A stretch of 64,000 nt of DNA. Source: an uncultured Bacteroides sp. (GTDB lineage: Bacteria > Bacteroidota > Bacteroidia > Cytophagales > Cyclobacteriaceae). Both the position numbers and the translations under genes were made by a program. The stretch lies in contig CABHOV010000024.1 of assembly GCA_902168185.1 (NCBI GenBank), positions 40,880 to 104,879 of the forward strand. The letters run 5' to 3'. The notes under the pieces were generated by a model that was not told the DNA's origin, searched no databases, and saw only the letters and a program-made list of their open reading frames with translations. This document shows, piece after piece, positions 17,363 through 27,033 of this stretch (position 1 is the first letter of the stretch; each line of letters opens with the position of its first letter).

Positions 17363-18190
17363 ATGAAACGGTATTTGTTTTTGATATACCTGTTGGTTTC
17401 TTTTTGCTTGTCTGGGGTTGCGCAACAAACGGCACCCGAAGAAGAGCAACGCTTCTCCATTGATACACCGGCTACACTTGATTTTAAAAAAGAGGAGGAG
17501 CCTACTGATACCAAAAAGAAAAAGAAGCCGAAGAAAAAAGTTTTCTATGGCATCAAAACTAAAAAGGGATTTACGCGAAAAGGTTTTGGTGACCGCACTA
17601 CGTATGAAACATTTTATTACCTGAAGAAAGCGGAGAAGTCTCAGACGTTTGCCCGAGATATATACTGGTATGACTATACGCGGAAAGAAATCCGGAAGAC
17701 CAGTACGTTCGATCCGGCAAAAGGTGTTTTGCTACACGGTCCGTATGAAAGAAGACAAGGTGAAATTGTTCTGGCTAAAGGAATATTTTATAAAGGCACC
17801 AAGCATGGACGTTGGCTTACCTATAGCCGCGATAGCGTGCTTACCGATAAAGAGAAATATTATAGAGGCTGGCCACGCGAATCGCTTGTATCATATTATG
17901 ATCCGACTGAGCGTAAGAGAATGAAAGAGATGACGCCTATTGAATTCGGAGAGAAGGAAGGCTTCTATTACTTGTTTCATGAAAATGGAAATGTAGCCGT
18001 ACAGGGAGAGTATCATTGGGATGAAAAGGTCGGCGACTGGACTGAATATTATCCTAACGGAAAACGAAAGAAAATTATCTCGTATTCGAAAGAGGCTTTT
18101 GATAAAGAACTGAAGCCATACATCAAAGCTGAGTGGAACGAGAAGGGAAAAGAGATCTATAAAAATACGAAGATGGCAGCGCTTAATTAG
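17363..18190 (+). CDS. secreted MORN-repeat-like protein
   Basis: 275 residues. A signal peptide (MKRYLFLIYLLVSFCLSGVAQ) is followed by an acidic-then-Lys-rich linker (DTKKKKKPKKK at about 50-60). The rest holds repeated W/Y-G motifs such as GIFYKGTKHGRWLTYS, EGFYYLFHENGNVAVQGEYHW and VGDWTEYYPNGKRKKIISYS. These resemble the MORN-like repeats of proteins labelled YwqK-family antitoxin, although nothing here suggests a toxin-antitoxin pair. Likely periplasmic or surface structural protein; function unknown. Confidence 0.75.
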   Translation: MKRYLFLIYLLVSFCLSGVAQQTAPEEEQRFSIDTPATLDFKKEEEPTDTKKKKKPKKKVFYGIKTKKGFTRKGFGDRTTYETFYYLKKAEKSQTFARDIYWYDYTRKEIRKTSTFDPAKGVLLHGPYERRQGEIVLAKGIFYKGTKHGRWLTYSRDSVLTDKEKYYRGWPRESLVSYYDPTERKRMKEMTPIEFGEKEGFYYLFHENGNVAVQGEYHWDEKVGDWTEYYPNGKRKKIISYSKEAFDKELKPYIKAEWNEKGKEIYKNTKMAALN

Positions 18191-18322
18191 TTGTAGGCTT
18201 AGCGGGATAACGGTTCTATATATATATAGCGTGTTCTCTGTAAGCCAACTATGTGACTTCTACTCTTTCGTTCTTATTTATTTATACAATTGCAACGGTC
18301 TGGTCTGTTAGCAAAGTAACGG

Positions 18323-19084
18323 CTAACTATATAGATCATTATTGTCTGCTTCCGCTACTTCCTGAAAGAACTTCCCTACTTTTTCAGTGACGGCTTTAAA
18401 ATAGCGAGCGCCTTTTTCTGCAGATGCTTTTCTGGGATCGCCTACACCGGTATCTTTTGTAACCTGCATCCACTTGCGTTCAGCCCAGGCCCAACCTTCG
18501 CGTATAGCGGTGATGCGAAATTTTTTGGCTGCACCATCACCAGCTTCTTGCAAAGGCCTAACAAGTTGGGGTGTCAGGTGCATCATAACACTCGTCTCCA
18601 TTTCGCCCGCGTGATCATCTTTATTTTCAAAAAATTCTTTTTGGTCGATTGCCTGATACCAATTACACTGGCATAAAAACATATCAGGAAATTGGAGGCC
18701 TAATTCGCGGATCATGGTTTTGAAATCATTACCACCGTGACTATTTAAGATGATCAGTTTAAATATACCTTGCCTGTTCAGCACGGTTACTATATCTCGA
18801 AGTATAGCGAGTTGCGTGCTGGGGTTCATGTTCATATCAAGCTTTACATCAAACTGTCCTGTGTTAACGCCGAACGGTATAGCGGGTAGCACCACTACAC
18901 GCGAGCCATTTTCCCAGGCTATACGCGCCGCTTCGGCAGCGATGTTGTCAGCTTCTATTATATCGGTTCCATACGGTAAATGGTAATTATGCGCTTCACA
19001 CGCTCCCCATGGAAGAACAGCGAGTCTATACTTTGTCTCTTCAACAGTCTTCCAGGTGTTTTCGGCAAGTATATAAGGGCGCAT
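18323..19084 (-). CDS. creatininase-family amidohydrolase
   Basis: 253 residues. Metal ligands of the creatininase/formamide hydrolase family are visible: WGACEAHNYHLPYGTDIIEA (Glu, His, Asp, residues 26-45), the LNSHGGN turn near residue 115 and DHAGEMETSVMM near 155. These define a binuclear metal centre. Family members act on creatinine, formamidopyrimidines (as in F420 or riboflavin synthesis) or peptide-like amides; the actual substrate is not predictable from sequence. Single gene with about 125-base AT-rich flanks. Confidence 0.88.
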   Translation of the reverse strand: MRPYILAENTWKTVEETKYRLAVLPWGACEAHNYHLPYGTDIIEADNIAAEAARIAWENGSRVVVLPAIPFGVNTGQFDVKLDMNMNPSTQLAILRDIVTVLNRQGIFKLIILNSHGGNDFKTMIRELGLQFPDMFLCQCNWYQAIDQKEFFENKDDHAGEMETSVMMHLTPQLVRPLQEAGDGAAKKFRITAIREGWAWAERKWMQVTKDTGVGDPRKASAEKGARYFKAVTEKVGKFFQEVAEADNNDLYS

Positions 19085-19210
19085 AGAGAAGGGGTTTATT
19101 ATATTAATGTAGAAATCTCAAAACTGAAATTCCAAGATTATAAAAATTTAAGACTTGTATAGAGTATTGAGAAGTATTCAAAATGATTAGCTATAGATAA
19201 CGATCTATAC

Positions 19211-20215
19211 TTATGAGGGAAGGGCGATTCTATAACGCTTTCCCTTTTTTACAGTCAGTCTGTCTTCACGCAACCAGGGATTGTGCCGTTTTAGTAATTT
19301 ATAGTTTGCTCCCTGTTGAAGTGAGAATGATACCAGGTCTTTCACAGTTTCGGAAACCTCAACGTATCGAAGTGGTTCTTGCTGGTATAGATGACGTGCT
19401 TCAATTTTAAATCCATACTTGGCCGGGTGTTCAATGATTTCTTTAATTGCCAGGATTCGGAATACATAACGTGACGTTTCATCATTGAGGTATAGATCGT
19501 AATATGACTGAACATGTTGATCATCCAGTGCGCGCTCTACACCACCCATCCCTCGGTTGTAAGATGCCGCTACCAATGCCCAATCGCCAAACTTGTTATG
19601 AGCTTTCTTCAGATATTTACAAGCCGCTTCCGTTGCCTTTAAAGGATCGTAACGTTCATCCACTTCATTGGTGATTTCAAGACCAAGTTCTTTACCGGAA
19701 GACTCGAGTATCTGCCAGTAGCCCACCGCATCCCGATAGGAAGTAACATTGAGCAGATTACTTTCAATCAGCGGCAGGTATTTGAAATCATCAGGTATAT
19801 TATACTTGCGAAGTATCTCCTGCATTTGCGGAAGCCAGCGGTTCGCGCGCTTGATCAAAAATATAGTATTGCTGTGGAGATAACAGTTGATTTGTAGTTC
19901 TTTGTCCAGTCGTTCACGAACATCCGGTATAGCTAACGGAACGGACTCACCGGCAAAAGTTATTTCTTTGGGAAGGTCAAACGAAATGGCGGCTAGGGGT
20001 GCCGTGGTAGAAGCTGTTATCTCTTCATACTCGGTTGGTATAACACCTTCATCAGAGATGGTTTCTTTTGAAAAATTTTGTCTTGTCTGACTATATATTA
20101 TATAGCCGAATAGAATAACAAGCGTGCAGACAGAGATGAAATCTGCAGTTGTTATATTTCCTCCAGGAAAAAAATTTCTTCTTCGTCTTGTGGGCTGTGA
20201 GGAATTTGTCTCCAT
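19211..20215 (-). CDS. membrane-anchored lytic transglycosylase (SLT/MltD-like)
   Basis: 334 residues. A cytoplasmic Arg-rich start (QPTRRRRNFF) and one helix near residues 24-42 anchor it, then a linker leads to the SLT domain. Catalytic Glu lies in KYLPLIESNLLNVTSY, followed by AVGYWQILESSGKELGL and ASYNRGMGGVERAL, the three conserved SLT blocks. The C-terminus (LQQGANYKLLKRHNPWL...KKGKRYRIALP) resembles a single LysM-like module. Role: cleavage of peptidoglycan glycan strands in the periplasm. Confidence 0.9.
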   Translation of the reverse strand: METNSSQPTRRRRNFFPGGNITTADFISVCTLVILFGYIIYSQTRQNFSKETISDEGVIPTEYEEITASTTAPLAAISFDLPKEITFAGESVPLAIPDVRERLDKELQINCYLHSNTIFLIKRANRWLPQMQEILRKYNIPDDFKYLPLIESNLLNVTSYRDAVGYWQILESSGKELGLEITNEVDERYDPLKATEAACKYLKKAHNKFGDWALVAASYNRGMGGVERALDDQHVQSYYDLYLNDETSRYVFRILAIKEIIEHPAKYGFKIEARHLYQQEPLRYVEVSETVKDLVSFSLQQGANYKLLKRHNPWLREDRLTVKKGKRYRIALPS

Positions 20216-20280
20216 TCAGAATGCATCAGTGTGAATAATTACCTTCATTAACAATGATCGTTCCTAACGCGTCTTTATCA

Positions 20281-21033
20281 TCAGAAATTAGGCGATAATA
20301 AATACTTCGCGTAGAACTCATCTATAACTGCTACAGCATCTTCGGGGGTATCGACCAGATCAAAAAGATCTAAATCTTCTTCGTGGATCATACCATCGTG
20401 AACGAGTACTTTTTTCCACCAGTCAATTAAACCTCCCCAGAATTTTTTGCCTACCAGTACAATGGGAAAACGTCCTATCTTTTTTGTTTGAATCAAGGTA
20501 AGTGCTTCGGTAAGTTCATCCATTGTGCCAAAGCCTCCTGGCATAACGATGAACCCTTGTGAGTATTTTACAAACATCACCTTGCGCACAAAGAAGTAAT
20601 CGAACGAGATCAACTTATCCGGATCGATATAGATATTTCCTTTTTGCTCATGAGGCAAGTAAATATTCAGACCAACAGATTTACCTTTCGCGCGATTCGC
20701 ACCACGATTACCGGCTTCCATTATACCAGGTCCGCCACCTGTGATTACACCGTAGCCTTGTTGTACGAGTTGAAACGCTATTTCATCAGCCATTTTATAG
20801 TATGGGTTGCTAGGCTTCACACGAGCAGAACCAAAAATCGTAACGCACGGTCCTATTTTTGCAAGCTTCTCAAGTCCCTCTACAAATTCTGACATCACCT
20901 TAAAGATCATCCAGCTGTTAGCTCCTTTTATCTCAGCCCAATCTTTATCCTTGAATGCTTTTCGAATGCGATGCTCTTCTTCCAGTGCCTCTTTGATTAA
21001 CTCTTCTTCAACGCGTTTCTTTTTTGTTTTCAT
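20281..21033 (-). CDS. LOG-family Rossmann protein (TIGR00730 type)
   Basis: 250 residues. Carries GGGPGIMEAGNRGA and PGGFGTMDELTEALT, the two motifs of the LOG (lysine-decarboxylase-like) family, with a charged N-terminal helix. Members are nucleotide 5'-monophosphate phosphoribohydrolases that release the base from NMPs (cytokinin activation in plants, purine nucleotide nucleosidase in bacteria). The older label lysine decarboxylase is wrong for this family. ATG at 21033, single gene. Confidence 0.88.
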   Translation of the reverse strand: MKTKKKRVEEELIKEALEEEHRIRKAFKDKDWAEIKGANSWMIFKVMSEFVEGLEKLAKIGPCVTIFGSARVKPSNPYYKMADEIAFQLVQQGYGVITGGGPGIMEAGNRGANRAKGKSVGLNIYLPHEQKGNIYIDPDKLISFDYFFVRKVMFVKYSQGFIVMPGGFGTMDELTEALTLIQTKKIGRFPIVLVGKKFWGGLIDWWKKVLVHDGMIHEEDLDLFDLVDTPEDAVAVIDEFYAKYLLSPNF

Positions 21034-21122
21034 AATACTAACTTAAACGTTTATAAATAATAAGGATGTCACTTCGATGTACATCCTCGTCTGCATCTGC
21101 TGAAATATAAAAATATATCTAC

Positions 21123-22241
21123 ATGAAACGAAAAAAGAATTTTCAGGGTGTTCTTTTGGTGTTGATTTTTATTTCTCTTTTAATTATTCGTTGCGGGCAT
21201 CCAAAAACGGAAACAACAACAGCTCCTATACAACCCGACTCGTCATGGGCATTAATCCCGTTTGAGAAAGTAGATAGTGTGAATCCTATTCTGCTGCCAG
21301 GCACGAATACGTTTCACTGTCCTATTTTACAAAAAGAAGTAAAGTGGGAAGAGAAGGATGTTTTTAATCCCGCTGCCGTTGTACGCGAAGGCAAAGTATA
21401 TCTGTTATTCCGCGCGGAAGATGTAATTGGAAAATATGCGGGGACTTCACGGATTGGATTAGCTATAAGTGAAGATGGAATACACTTTACGAAAATGAAA
21501 GAACCTGTGCTATATCCTGATAATGATAGCTTGAAGGTATATGAATGGGAAGGAGGAATAGAAGATCCGCGGATCGTGGAGTCGGAAGACAGCACCTATA
21601 TACTCACCTACACGGCGTATGACGGTAGCGTTGCGCGGCTCATGCTGGCGACATCGAAAGATCTCATTCACTGGAAAAAGCAAGGATGTGTTTTGCAGGG
21701 AAAGTATAAAAATACATGGAGTAAATCGGGAGCAATTGTAGCACGACAGGATGGGTCGCGCATAGTGGCTGAAAAGATAAATGGTAAATACTGGATGTAC
21801 TTTGGAGATACAGATTTATTCATGGCTACATCGGATGATCTTTTACGTTGGACACCTATACTAGAGAATGATTCGTTGAAAGAAGTTCTTCATCCCCGGA
21901 AGGGATATTTTGATAGCCGTTTAGTTGAGAGCGGTCCTTATGCCTTGATGAGAGATGAAGGAATTTTGTTGCTATACAACGGAATGAACCTAGATGAAGG
22001 TGGTGATGCAACGCTAGCGAAAGGAGCATACTGTGGAGGGCAGGCACTTTTCGATAAGAATGATCCTGCTAAATTAATCGGCAGATTAGAAAAGAATTTT
22101 ATACGACCCGATAAAGACTATGAAATAAACGGCCAGGTAAATCAGGTTTGCTTCCTCGAAGGAATGGTGAAGTTTAAAGAAAAATGGTTTTTATACTATG
22201 GCACAGCCGATTCAAAAATAGCCGTAGCAGTTCATGAGTAA
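21123..22241 (+). CDS. secreted GH130-family beta-mannoside phosphorylase/hydrolase
   Basis: 372 residues. The start MKRKKNFQGVLLVLIFISLL leads into IIRCG, so export is clear and lipidation possible, although Arg before the Cys is off consensus. The five-bladed GH130 fold shows in DVFNPAAVVREGKVYLLFRAED, SRIGLAISEDGIHF, GGIEDPRIVE (catalytic Asp loop), TYTAYDG and KNTWSKSGAIV. GH130 enzymes are phosphorylases or hydrolases of beta-mannosides; an exported copy cannot rely on cytosolic phosphate and may be a hydrolase (inference). It ends directly against the convergent flippase-like gene with no gap. Confidence 0.85.
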   Translation: MKRKKNFQGVLLVLIFISLLIIRCGHPKTETTTAPIQPDSSWALIPFEKVDSVNPILLPGTNTFHCPILQKEVKWEEKDVFNPAAVVREGKVYLLFRAEDVIGKYAGTSRIGLAISEDGIHFTKMKEPVLYPDNDSLKVYEWEGGIEDPRIVESEDSTYILTYTAYDGSVARLMLATSKDLIHWKKQGCVLQGKYKNTWSKSGAIVARQDGSRIVAEKINGKYWMYFGDTDLFMATSDDLLRWTPILENDSLKEVLHPRKGYFDSRLVESGPYALMRDEGILLLYNGMNLDEGGDATLAKGAYCGGQALFDKNDPAKLIGRLEKNFIRPDKDYEINGQVNQVCFLEGMVKFKEKWFLYYGTADSKIAVAVHE

Positions 22242-23255
22242 CTACTGTGTGGAAGAGGTATCTTTCTTTCGAACTATATAGGAGGTGATCAGTAATGATA
22301 TTGCTCCACATAAAATCATGATAGCGGTTTGCCATCCATGAAATATAAATGTAAACGCAACAGCTTCCGTTTGTGGAATGCTATATAGAAACACTAGCCC
22401 TTGTGGAACCAGCACGTGGTACGATCCGGTGCCACCCGGTAGTGGAGCTGCCATGGCTATCGATCCTATAGCGAACAAACTCAACACGGCACCAAACCCG
22501 AGTTCACTGGTAGATGGAAATGCCTTAAGCACAGTATAGCTTGTGAGGAAATATAGTACCCAGATTAAAACGGAGTAGGTAAGAAAAAGACTTTTGTTCT
22601 TTAGCTGGAACACAGACGACAAGCCCTGCTTGAAGCCTTTCCAGGTCTTGGATATAAAGCCTCTTACCTTTTGATTTTGACGAAGATACAGGAATAAAAC
22701 AATGGCAAGTACTATACATCCTATACCTATATATAAAAGTAAATTTATACGGGAAGAATTTGCACTGGAAGTCCCGATTGGTAAAGTATTTATAAAGCTG
22801 AAAAGTTTTTCAGATTCAACAGCGAAGGATATACCGATGAGAATCAACAGGCAAAGCATATCAATGATGCGCTCGACAACCACAGTGCCGAATGACATAT
22901 CAACGGGTGTTTTATCAAGCTTATAAAGATTATAGCATCGCGATAATTCACCACCTCTGGGTATCACCAGGTTTACCAGGTAGCCAACCATTAAAGAATA
23001 AAAACTGTGCGAGAGTTTGGGTTGATGACCGGCCGGTGCCATCAACATTCGCCAACGTTCAGCACGAAGCAAATGACTGAGTATAGAAATACCCGCCATC
23101 GCCAATAGCCATCCTTTATGTGCTGAGTTCCAGGTATGCTTTAAATAATCTAGTTTGTTTTCGCCCTGTAATCCACGAAGTGAAAACCAGATTAGCAAAA
23201 AGGTAATTGCAAAGATTACAGTATACTGGACAAGAGCCTTAAGGCGTGAAGACAC
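22242..23255 (-). CDS. flippase-like membrane protein (LPG synthase TM / UPF0104 family)
   Basis: 337 residues with about eight transmembrane helices. RAERWRMLMAP, YLVNLVIPRGGELSRCYNLYK, VVERIIDMLCLLILI and PLPGGTGSYHVLVPQGLVFLY match the conserved blocks of the lysylphosphatidylglycerol-synthase transmembrane (AglD-like) family. The catalytic aminoacyl-transferase domain of MprF is missing, so this is the stand-alone flippase-like part. It lies 37 bases after panD and is probably the last gene of the panC-panD operon. Confidence 0.85.
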   Translation of the reverse strand: MSSRLKALVQYTVIFAITFLLIWFSLRGLQGENKLDYLKHTWNSAHKGWLLAMAGISILSHLLRAERWRMLMAPAGHQPKLSHSFYSLMVGYLVNLVIPRGGELSRCYNLYKLDKTPVDMSFGTVVVERIIDMLCLLILIGISFAVESEKLFSFINTLPIGTSSANSSRINLLLYIGIGCIVLAIVLFLYLRQNQKVRGFISKTWKGFKQGLSSVFQLKNKSLFLTYSVLIWVLYFLTSYTVLKAFPSTSELGFGAVLSLFAIGSIAMAAPLPGGTGSYHVLVPQGLVFLYSIPQTEAVAFTFIFHGWQTAIMILCGAISLLITSYIVRKKDTSSTQ

Positions 23256-23292
23256 GGGCGATTAAATTGAGGTTAGAACAAAATAAAACGCC

Positions 23293-23640
23293 TTAAGGTA
23301 GTTTATTATCCGGAGTAGGGAAAATGATCGTAGGCTTGAATTTTTTTGCTTTTTCAAACTTCATGGATGCATACGATATAATAATTACAATATCGCCTAC
23401 TTGCGCTTTTCGTGCTGCAGGTCCATTGAGACAAACCATACCCGTACCCCGCGCACCTTTAATAACATACGTCTCCAGACGTTCACCGTTATTAATGTTT
23501 ACAACCGTTACCTTCTCGCCTTCTATCAGGTTAGAGGCATCCATCAAATCTTCATCAATAGCAATGCTTCCTACATAATGGAGTTCTGCCTGTGTAATTT
23601 TTGCGCGATGAATTTTCGATTTTAAAACTTCTATTCTCAA
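23293..23640 (-). CDS. panD: aspartate 1-decarboxylase
   Basis: 115 residues. The self-cleavage site is visible in [15 protein letters not shown]: the chain breaks at Gly-Ser and the Ser becomes the pyruvoyl cofactor. Other landmarks are [15 protein letters not shown] and [14 protein letters not shown]. Makes beta-alanine for pantothenate/CoA synthesis, feeding the panC product encoded just upstream. ATG at 23640. Confidence 0.96.
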   Translation of the reverse strand: MRIEVLKSKIHRAKITQAELHYVGSIAIDEDLMDASNLIEGEKVTVVNINNGERLETYVIKGARGTGMVCLNGPAARKAQVGDIVIIISYASMKFEKAKKFKPTIIFPTPDNKLP

Positions 23641-23704
23641 GGGATTGAAAATTTATAGTTCAATTAACAAGGTCAAAATAATGTGTTATGCTGATCTCAG
23701 GAGA

Positions 23705-24550
23705 TTAATCCAAAAACATATTATCAATCAATCGGATCTCTCCTATAAACCCGGCAATGCACATAATTGGCCGATTCGAGTCCTTAACGTTTTCTAAAAG
23801 ATTTAAGTTTTTGCTGTCAGCAACTTCGAAGTACTCGAGTATTGTTCCGGGCTGTTGTTCAATGATTTCCTTTACAAGATTCTTTGCTTCAGATATACTT
23901 TTACCTGATAAAAGAATTGTTTTGGCAGCGGTTAACGCGCGAAAGAAAACAATAGCCTGTTCGCGCTGCTGCTCGTTTAACCGAAGGTTACGCGATGACA
24001 TAGCCAATCCATCCTGCTCGCGTGATGTTGGTTCGCTATGAAGCTTCAAATTAAATTTAAGTTCTTCCGAAAGCTGCCTGATCACAGCAAATTGCTGCCA
24101 GTCTTTCTGACCGAAGTATGCATGATCGGGCTCCACTATATGAAACAGCTTCGATACCACGAGCGCTACACCACTAAAATGTCCGGGGCGAAATTTACCT
24201 TCCATCACTTTGTCAAGATGGCTGAAGTCAAACTTGATCAAGGATGTCTCCGGGTACATTTCAGTATTATCCGGATAAAAAACTGCATCGCATTCAACTT
24301 TTTCCAATAATAAAGTGTCTTTATCAAAGGTGCGTGGATACTTCAGCAGGTCAGCAGGGTTGTTGAACTGAGTAGGATTCACAAAAATAGAACAGACGGT
24401 TATTGAATTCTCTTTTTTAGAGGCTTCAATAAGCGAAAGGTGCCCGGCATGAAGAGCCCCCATCGTTGGTACAAGTCCAATAGACTTGCCACGTTGCTTC
24501 TGGGCGTGTATAAAGGCTTTTAATGGGGCTATTTGATTGAAAATCTCCAT
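23705..24550 (-). CDS. panC: pantoate-beta-alanine ligase
   Basis: About 281 residues. Contains GLVPTMGALHAGHLSLI (ATP-binding HxGH), SIFVNPTQFN, GHFSGVALVVSKLFHIV, AYFGQKDWQQF and the SSRNLRL (KMSKS-like) loop. Joins pantoate and beta-alanine in pantothenate synthesis. I use the ATG at 24550 (MEIFNQIAPLKAF); a TTG at 24568 would add six residues but lies at the expected transcription start. Divergent from the GT5-like gene and followed after 64 bases by panD. Confidence 0.95.
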   Translation of the reverse strand: MEIFNQIAPLKAFIHAQKQRGKSIGLVPTMGALHAGHLSLIEASKKENSITVCSIFVNPTQFNNPADLLKYPRTFDKDTLLLEKVECDAVFYPDNTEMYPETSLIKFDFSHLDKVMEGKFRPGHFSGVALVVSKLFHIVEPDHAYFGQKDWQQFAVIRQLSEELKFNLKLHSEPTSREQDGLAMSSRNLRLNEQQREQAIVFFRALTAAKTILLSGKSISEAKNLVKEIIEQQPGTILEYFEVADSKNLNLLENVKDSNRPIMCIAGFIGEIRLIDNMFLD

Positions 24551-24575
24551 TTTAGGCCATTCTGGCAAAAGGGGG

Positions 24576-24583
24576 CAAAGATA
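24576..24583 (-). promoter_or_regulatory. -7 box of the panC-panD operon
   Basis: Minus strand TATCTTTG, an exact TAnnTTTG, 25 bases upstream of the ATG at 24550. The rival TTG at 24568 is only 7 bases from the box, which supports the ATG as start. Confidence 0.6.
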
Positions 24584-24603
24584 TAGGGAAAATTGAAAAT
24601 AGG

Positions 24604-24634
24604 TTGATCATGGGGGTATTTATTTGTACTTTTG
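24604..24634 (+). promoter_or_regulatory. Complete -33/-7 promoter of the GT5-like / DUF4270 / glmS operon
   Basis: -33 TTG at 24604-24606, 20-base spacer, -7 TACTTTTG at 24627-24634. This is a textbook Bacteroidota sigma-ABfr promoter. It is divergent from, and about 20 bases away from, the panC -7 box. Confidence 0.7.
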
Positions 24635-24671
24635 TGGCTCAATTTTCCGTTCTACTTTAAAATCAATCAAT

Positions 24672-25472
24672 ATGTCAAAACTCCGTATTCTTTATGTAGC
24701 CAGCGAGATAAACCCCTTTCTGCAAACTTCGGATGTAGCGGACTTTGTTCGCAAACTTCCGCAAGCCATGCAGGAGAAGGGAATGGAGATTAGGATTCTG
24801 GTGCCGCGCTTCGGAATTATCAACGAGCGCAAGAACAGGTTACATGAGGTGGTGAGGCTTTCTGGAATTAACATTGCTGTTGGCGATGAAGAAAAACCCT
24901 TGATCATTAAAGTTGCATCCATCCCGAACGCTAAGCTTCAGGTATATTTTATCGATAACGAAGATTACTTCCACAGAAAATCTGTCTTCCATGATAAAGA
25001 AAATAATTTTTATGAAGACAATGATGAGCGTGCTATATTCTTCTGCAAAGGTGTAATTGAAACTGTCCGTAAATTAGGATGGGGTCCTGATATCGTGCAT
25101 TGCAATGACTGGATCACAAGCTTCATTCCGTTGTATCTGAAGACAACCTATAAAAATGATCCGTTGTTCAAAAACACAAAAACAGTTTTCTCGATCTACA
25201 ACAATCCATTCTCACACAAGTTCAAGGGAGATATACTTGATAAAGTGAAGATGATGGACATTGAAGATAACATGCTGGGCAATTTGAAGACAGCAGACTT
25301 TGAAGGCTTTATTAAACTTGGTGTTGAATTCTCGGATGCAGTAATTGCTGCCGGTGAAACCACAAAGCTTGAAGGTCTCTTCAAAAAGATCAAGGAAAAG
25401 AAAGTTGAAACAATACAAGACGAAAACTATACTGAATCGTATTATAATTTCTATAATGAACTTGCGGGTTAA
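24672..25472 (+). CDS. GT5 N-domain protein (starch/glycogen synthase-like, half-length)
   Basis: About 266 residues. The N-terminal Rossmann half of a glycogen/starch synthase is visible: KLRILYVASEINPFLQTSDVADFV, EKGMEIRILVPRFG, DNEDYFHR, DERAIFFCKGVIE and PDIVHCNDWITSFIPLYLK. The C-terminal GT1 domain with the sugar-nucleotide site is absent and the chain ends after EFSDAVIAAGETT. The usual ADP-glucose-binding KTGGL becomes QTSDV, so synthase activity is doubtful. This half-length form beside panC and before a DUF4270 gene recurs in Bacteroidota as far as I recall, so it is a family rather than a local deletion. ATG at 24672; it overlaps the next gene by 17 bases. Confidence 0.85.
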   Translation: MSKLRILYVASEINPFLQTSDVADFVRKLPQAMQEKGMEIRILVPRFGIINERKNRLHEVVRLSGINIAVGDEEKPLIIKVASIPNAKLQVYFIDNEDYFHRKSVFHDKENNFYEDNDERAIFFCKGVIETVRKLGWGPDIVHCNDWITSFIPLYLKTTYKNDPLFKNTKTVFSIYNNPFSHKFKGDILDKVKMMDIEDNMLGNLKTADFEGFIKLGVEFSDAVIAAGETTKLEGLFKKIKEKKVETIQDENYTESYYNFYNELAG

Positions 25473-27021
25473 GCGCGTAGGGCAATTGGCTATGTTGGCA
25501 ATTGCTCTATTTTTTTTGTCGTGCGAAGATGGAACAAGCCTCCTCGGTTACGAAAATCCAACATCCAAATTTGATCTTTCATTTATAGATATACCAGTAG
25601 AGACAAGCGTTATACAGCTTGACTCTATACGTACGTCTAACTTTAATGCATCGAATGATTTGAACCGACTCCTGGTTGGTAAAACTGACGATGCTAGATT
25701 CGGGGATGCAACAGCGATTGCATTCACGCAGTTTCTTCCTAAAAGTGGATTGGACACTTCCGTAACGAATCATACGCCTGTCTTCGATTCTATATCATTA
25801 CAGTTGCGTCATGACTACTACGCATATGGTGCGAATGGTAACACACACCAGGAGATCAATGTTCATGAACTCACCGAGGCGTTGAAGAGTTCATTCAGCA
25901 CAACGACTACAACGAATACTGGTGGACAACAGAAGCCGCATACAACAACCTATAACTTTCAGAAAACTTATCTTAGCAAGGATGTTGCTGCGTTCGATCC
26001 AACCACGTTAGGTACAAAAGGATTTAATGTTGATAAGGATAAGTATAAACTAGGAGCAGCAGATGCTACACCTGATACAGTGTATACTACAATACCATTG
26101 AGTGATGCATTTGGTCAAAGACTGTTCAATCTTGCAACAACAGCGAGTAAAACCGACTTTACCAACTACACGTATTTTACGGAGCGATTCAAAGGATTGG
26201 TATTGACACCGGGTGAGTCTGATAAAATTATAGGTATAAGACCGGGCGATGACTTCACGAAGCTTGTCATGCACTTGCATACAACGAAGGATACATTGAC
26301 TATTGAGTTTAGCCTGAATAATTTGCTAAGCTTCAACCAGATTACAGCAGATCGTTCTTCTTCTGAATTGGCTACGCTCACTACAACGTATCAAGACACA
26401 GAACCGAATGGTGACCTGCGGTATATACAAGCTGGTACTGGTGTTGTAACAAAGATTGATTTCTCGAAGTTTGGAGAGTTCGCGGCAACACTTGATAGAG
26501 TAGCTATTAACTCTGCTGAATTTATAATCAATGGTATAGAAGACCCTGCAGGTAATGAACCACCACCAAACCTTGTTGTAAAATTATTGAAAGATAATAA
26601 CCGGATTAAGAAGCCTGCCTTCCGTGGAAACAGTACAGCCTTTACAAATGATGTGGCTCAAATCAATTCCTATAGAGGGTATATAAATTATGACGTAAGC
26701 AGTTTTTCAAATTTTTATAGCGGGTCAGTTCCATTTGACAGTACATTGAATATCATCAATGATGTTGGCAGGTTCTGTACACTTAATTATTCTGAGACAG
26801 ATAAAAAATATAAAGGTTCAGCCACCTTATTTTTTCAACAATTGTTTTCTAAAACAGCAGAAGAGACAAAATTCACCAAGGCAGTTTTGGTTCCTTATGA
26901 AGGTGCGTCTTCAAGTTATCCGTATGGAAGACATGTTATCGGGAAGAGCTTGAACCGTGTTGTCTTTAATAAGAATAATATAGTACTTCGTGTTTACTAT
27001 ACTGTACCTACAGTTAACTAA
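25456..27021 (+). CDS. DUF4270-family lipoprotein
   Basis: About 521 residues. The ATG at 25456 gives a clean lipoprotein signal, MNLRVKRVGQLAMLAIALFF ending in lipobox LSC. Longer upstream frames only re-read the preceding gene. The mature part is beta-rich with Thr/Ser-rich stretches (SFSTTTTTNTGGQ) and matches the DUF4270 pattern (SFIDIPVETSVIQLDSIRTS near the start, VLRVYYT at the end). DUF4270 proteins occur only in Bacteroidota, of unknown function. Sandwiched between the GT5-like gene (17-base overlap) and glmS (12-base gap), so co-transcribed; this hints at a link to envelope sugar metabolism, unproven. Confidence 0.88.
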   Translation: MNLRVKRVGQLAMLAIALFFLSCEDGTSLLGYENPTSKFDLSFIDIPVETSVIQLDSIRTSNFNASNDLNRLLVGKTDDARFGDATAIAFTQFLPKSGLDTSVTNHTPVFDSISLQLRHDYYAYGANGNTHQEINVHELTEALKSSFSTTTTTNTGGQQKPHTTTYNFQKTYLSKDVAAFDPTTLGTKGFNVDKDKYKLGAADATPDTVYTTIPLSDAFGQRLFNLATTASKTDFTNYTYFTERFKGLVLTPGESDKIIGIRPGDDFTKLVMHLHTTKDTLTIEFSLNNLLSFNQITADRSSSELATLTTTYQDTEPNGDLRYIQAGTGVVTKIDFSKFGEFAATLDRVAINSAEFIINGIEDPAGNEPPPNLVVKLLKDNNRIKKPAFRGNSTAFTNDVAQINSYRGYINYDVSSFSNFYSGSVPFDSTLNIINDVGRFCTLNYSETDKKYKGSATLFFQQLFSKTAEETKFTKAVLVPYEGASSSYPYGRHVIGKSLNRVVFNKNNIVLRVYYTVPTVN

Positions 27022-27033
27022 ACAAAACTCCTT

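Noticed and set aside
17363..18190. Toxin-antitoxin antitoxin label for the MORN-like protein
   Set aside because: It has a signal peptide and no neighbouring toxin-like gene; only the repeat resemblance exists.
27022..27033. glmS ribozyme/riboswitch upstream of glmS
   Set aside because: Only 12 bases separate it from the previous gene, and no ribozyme-like fold is possible there.
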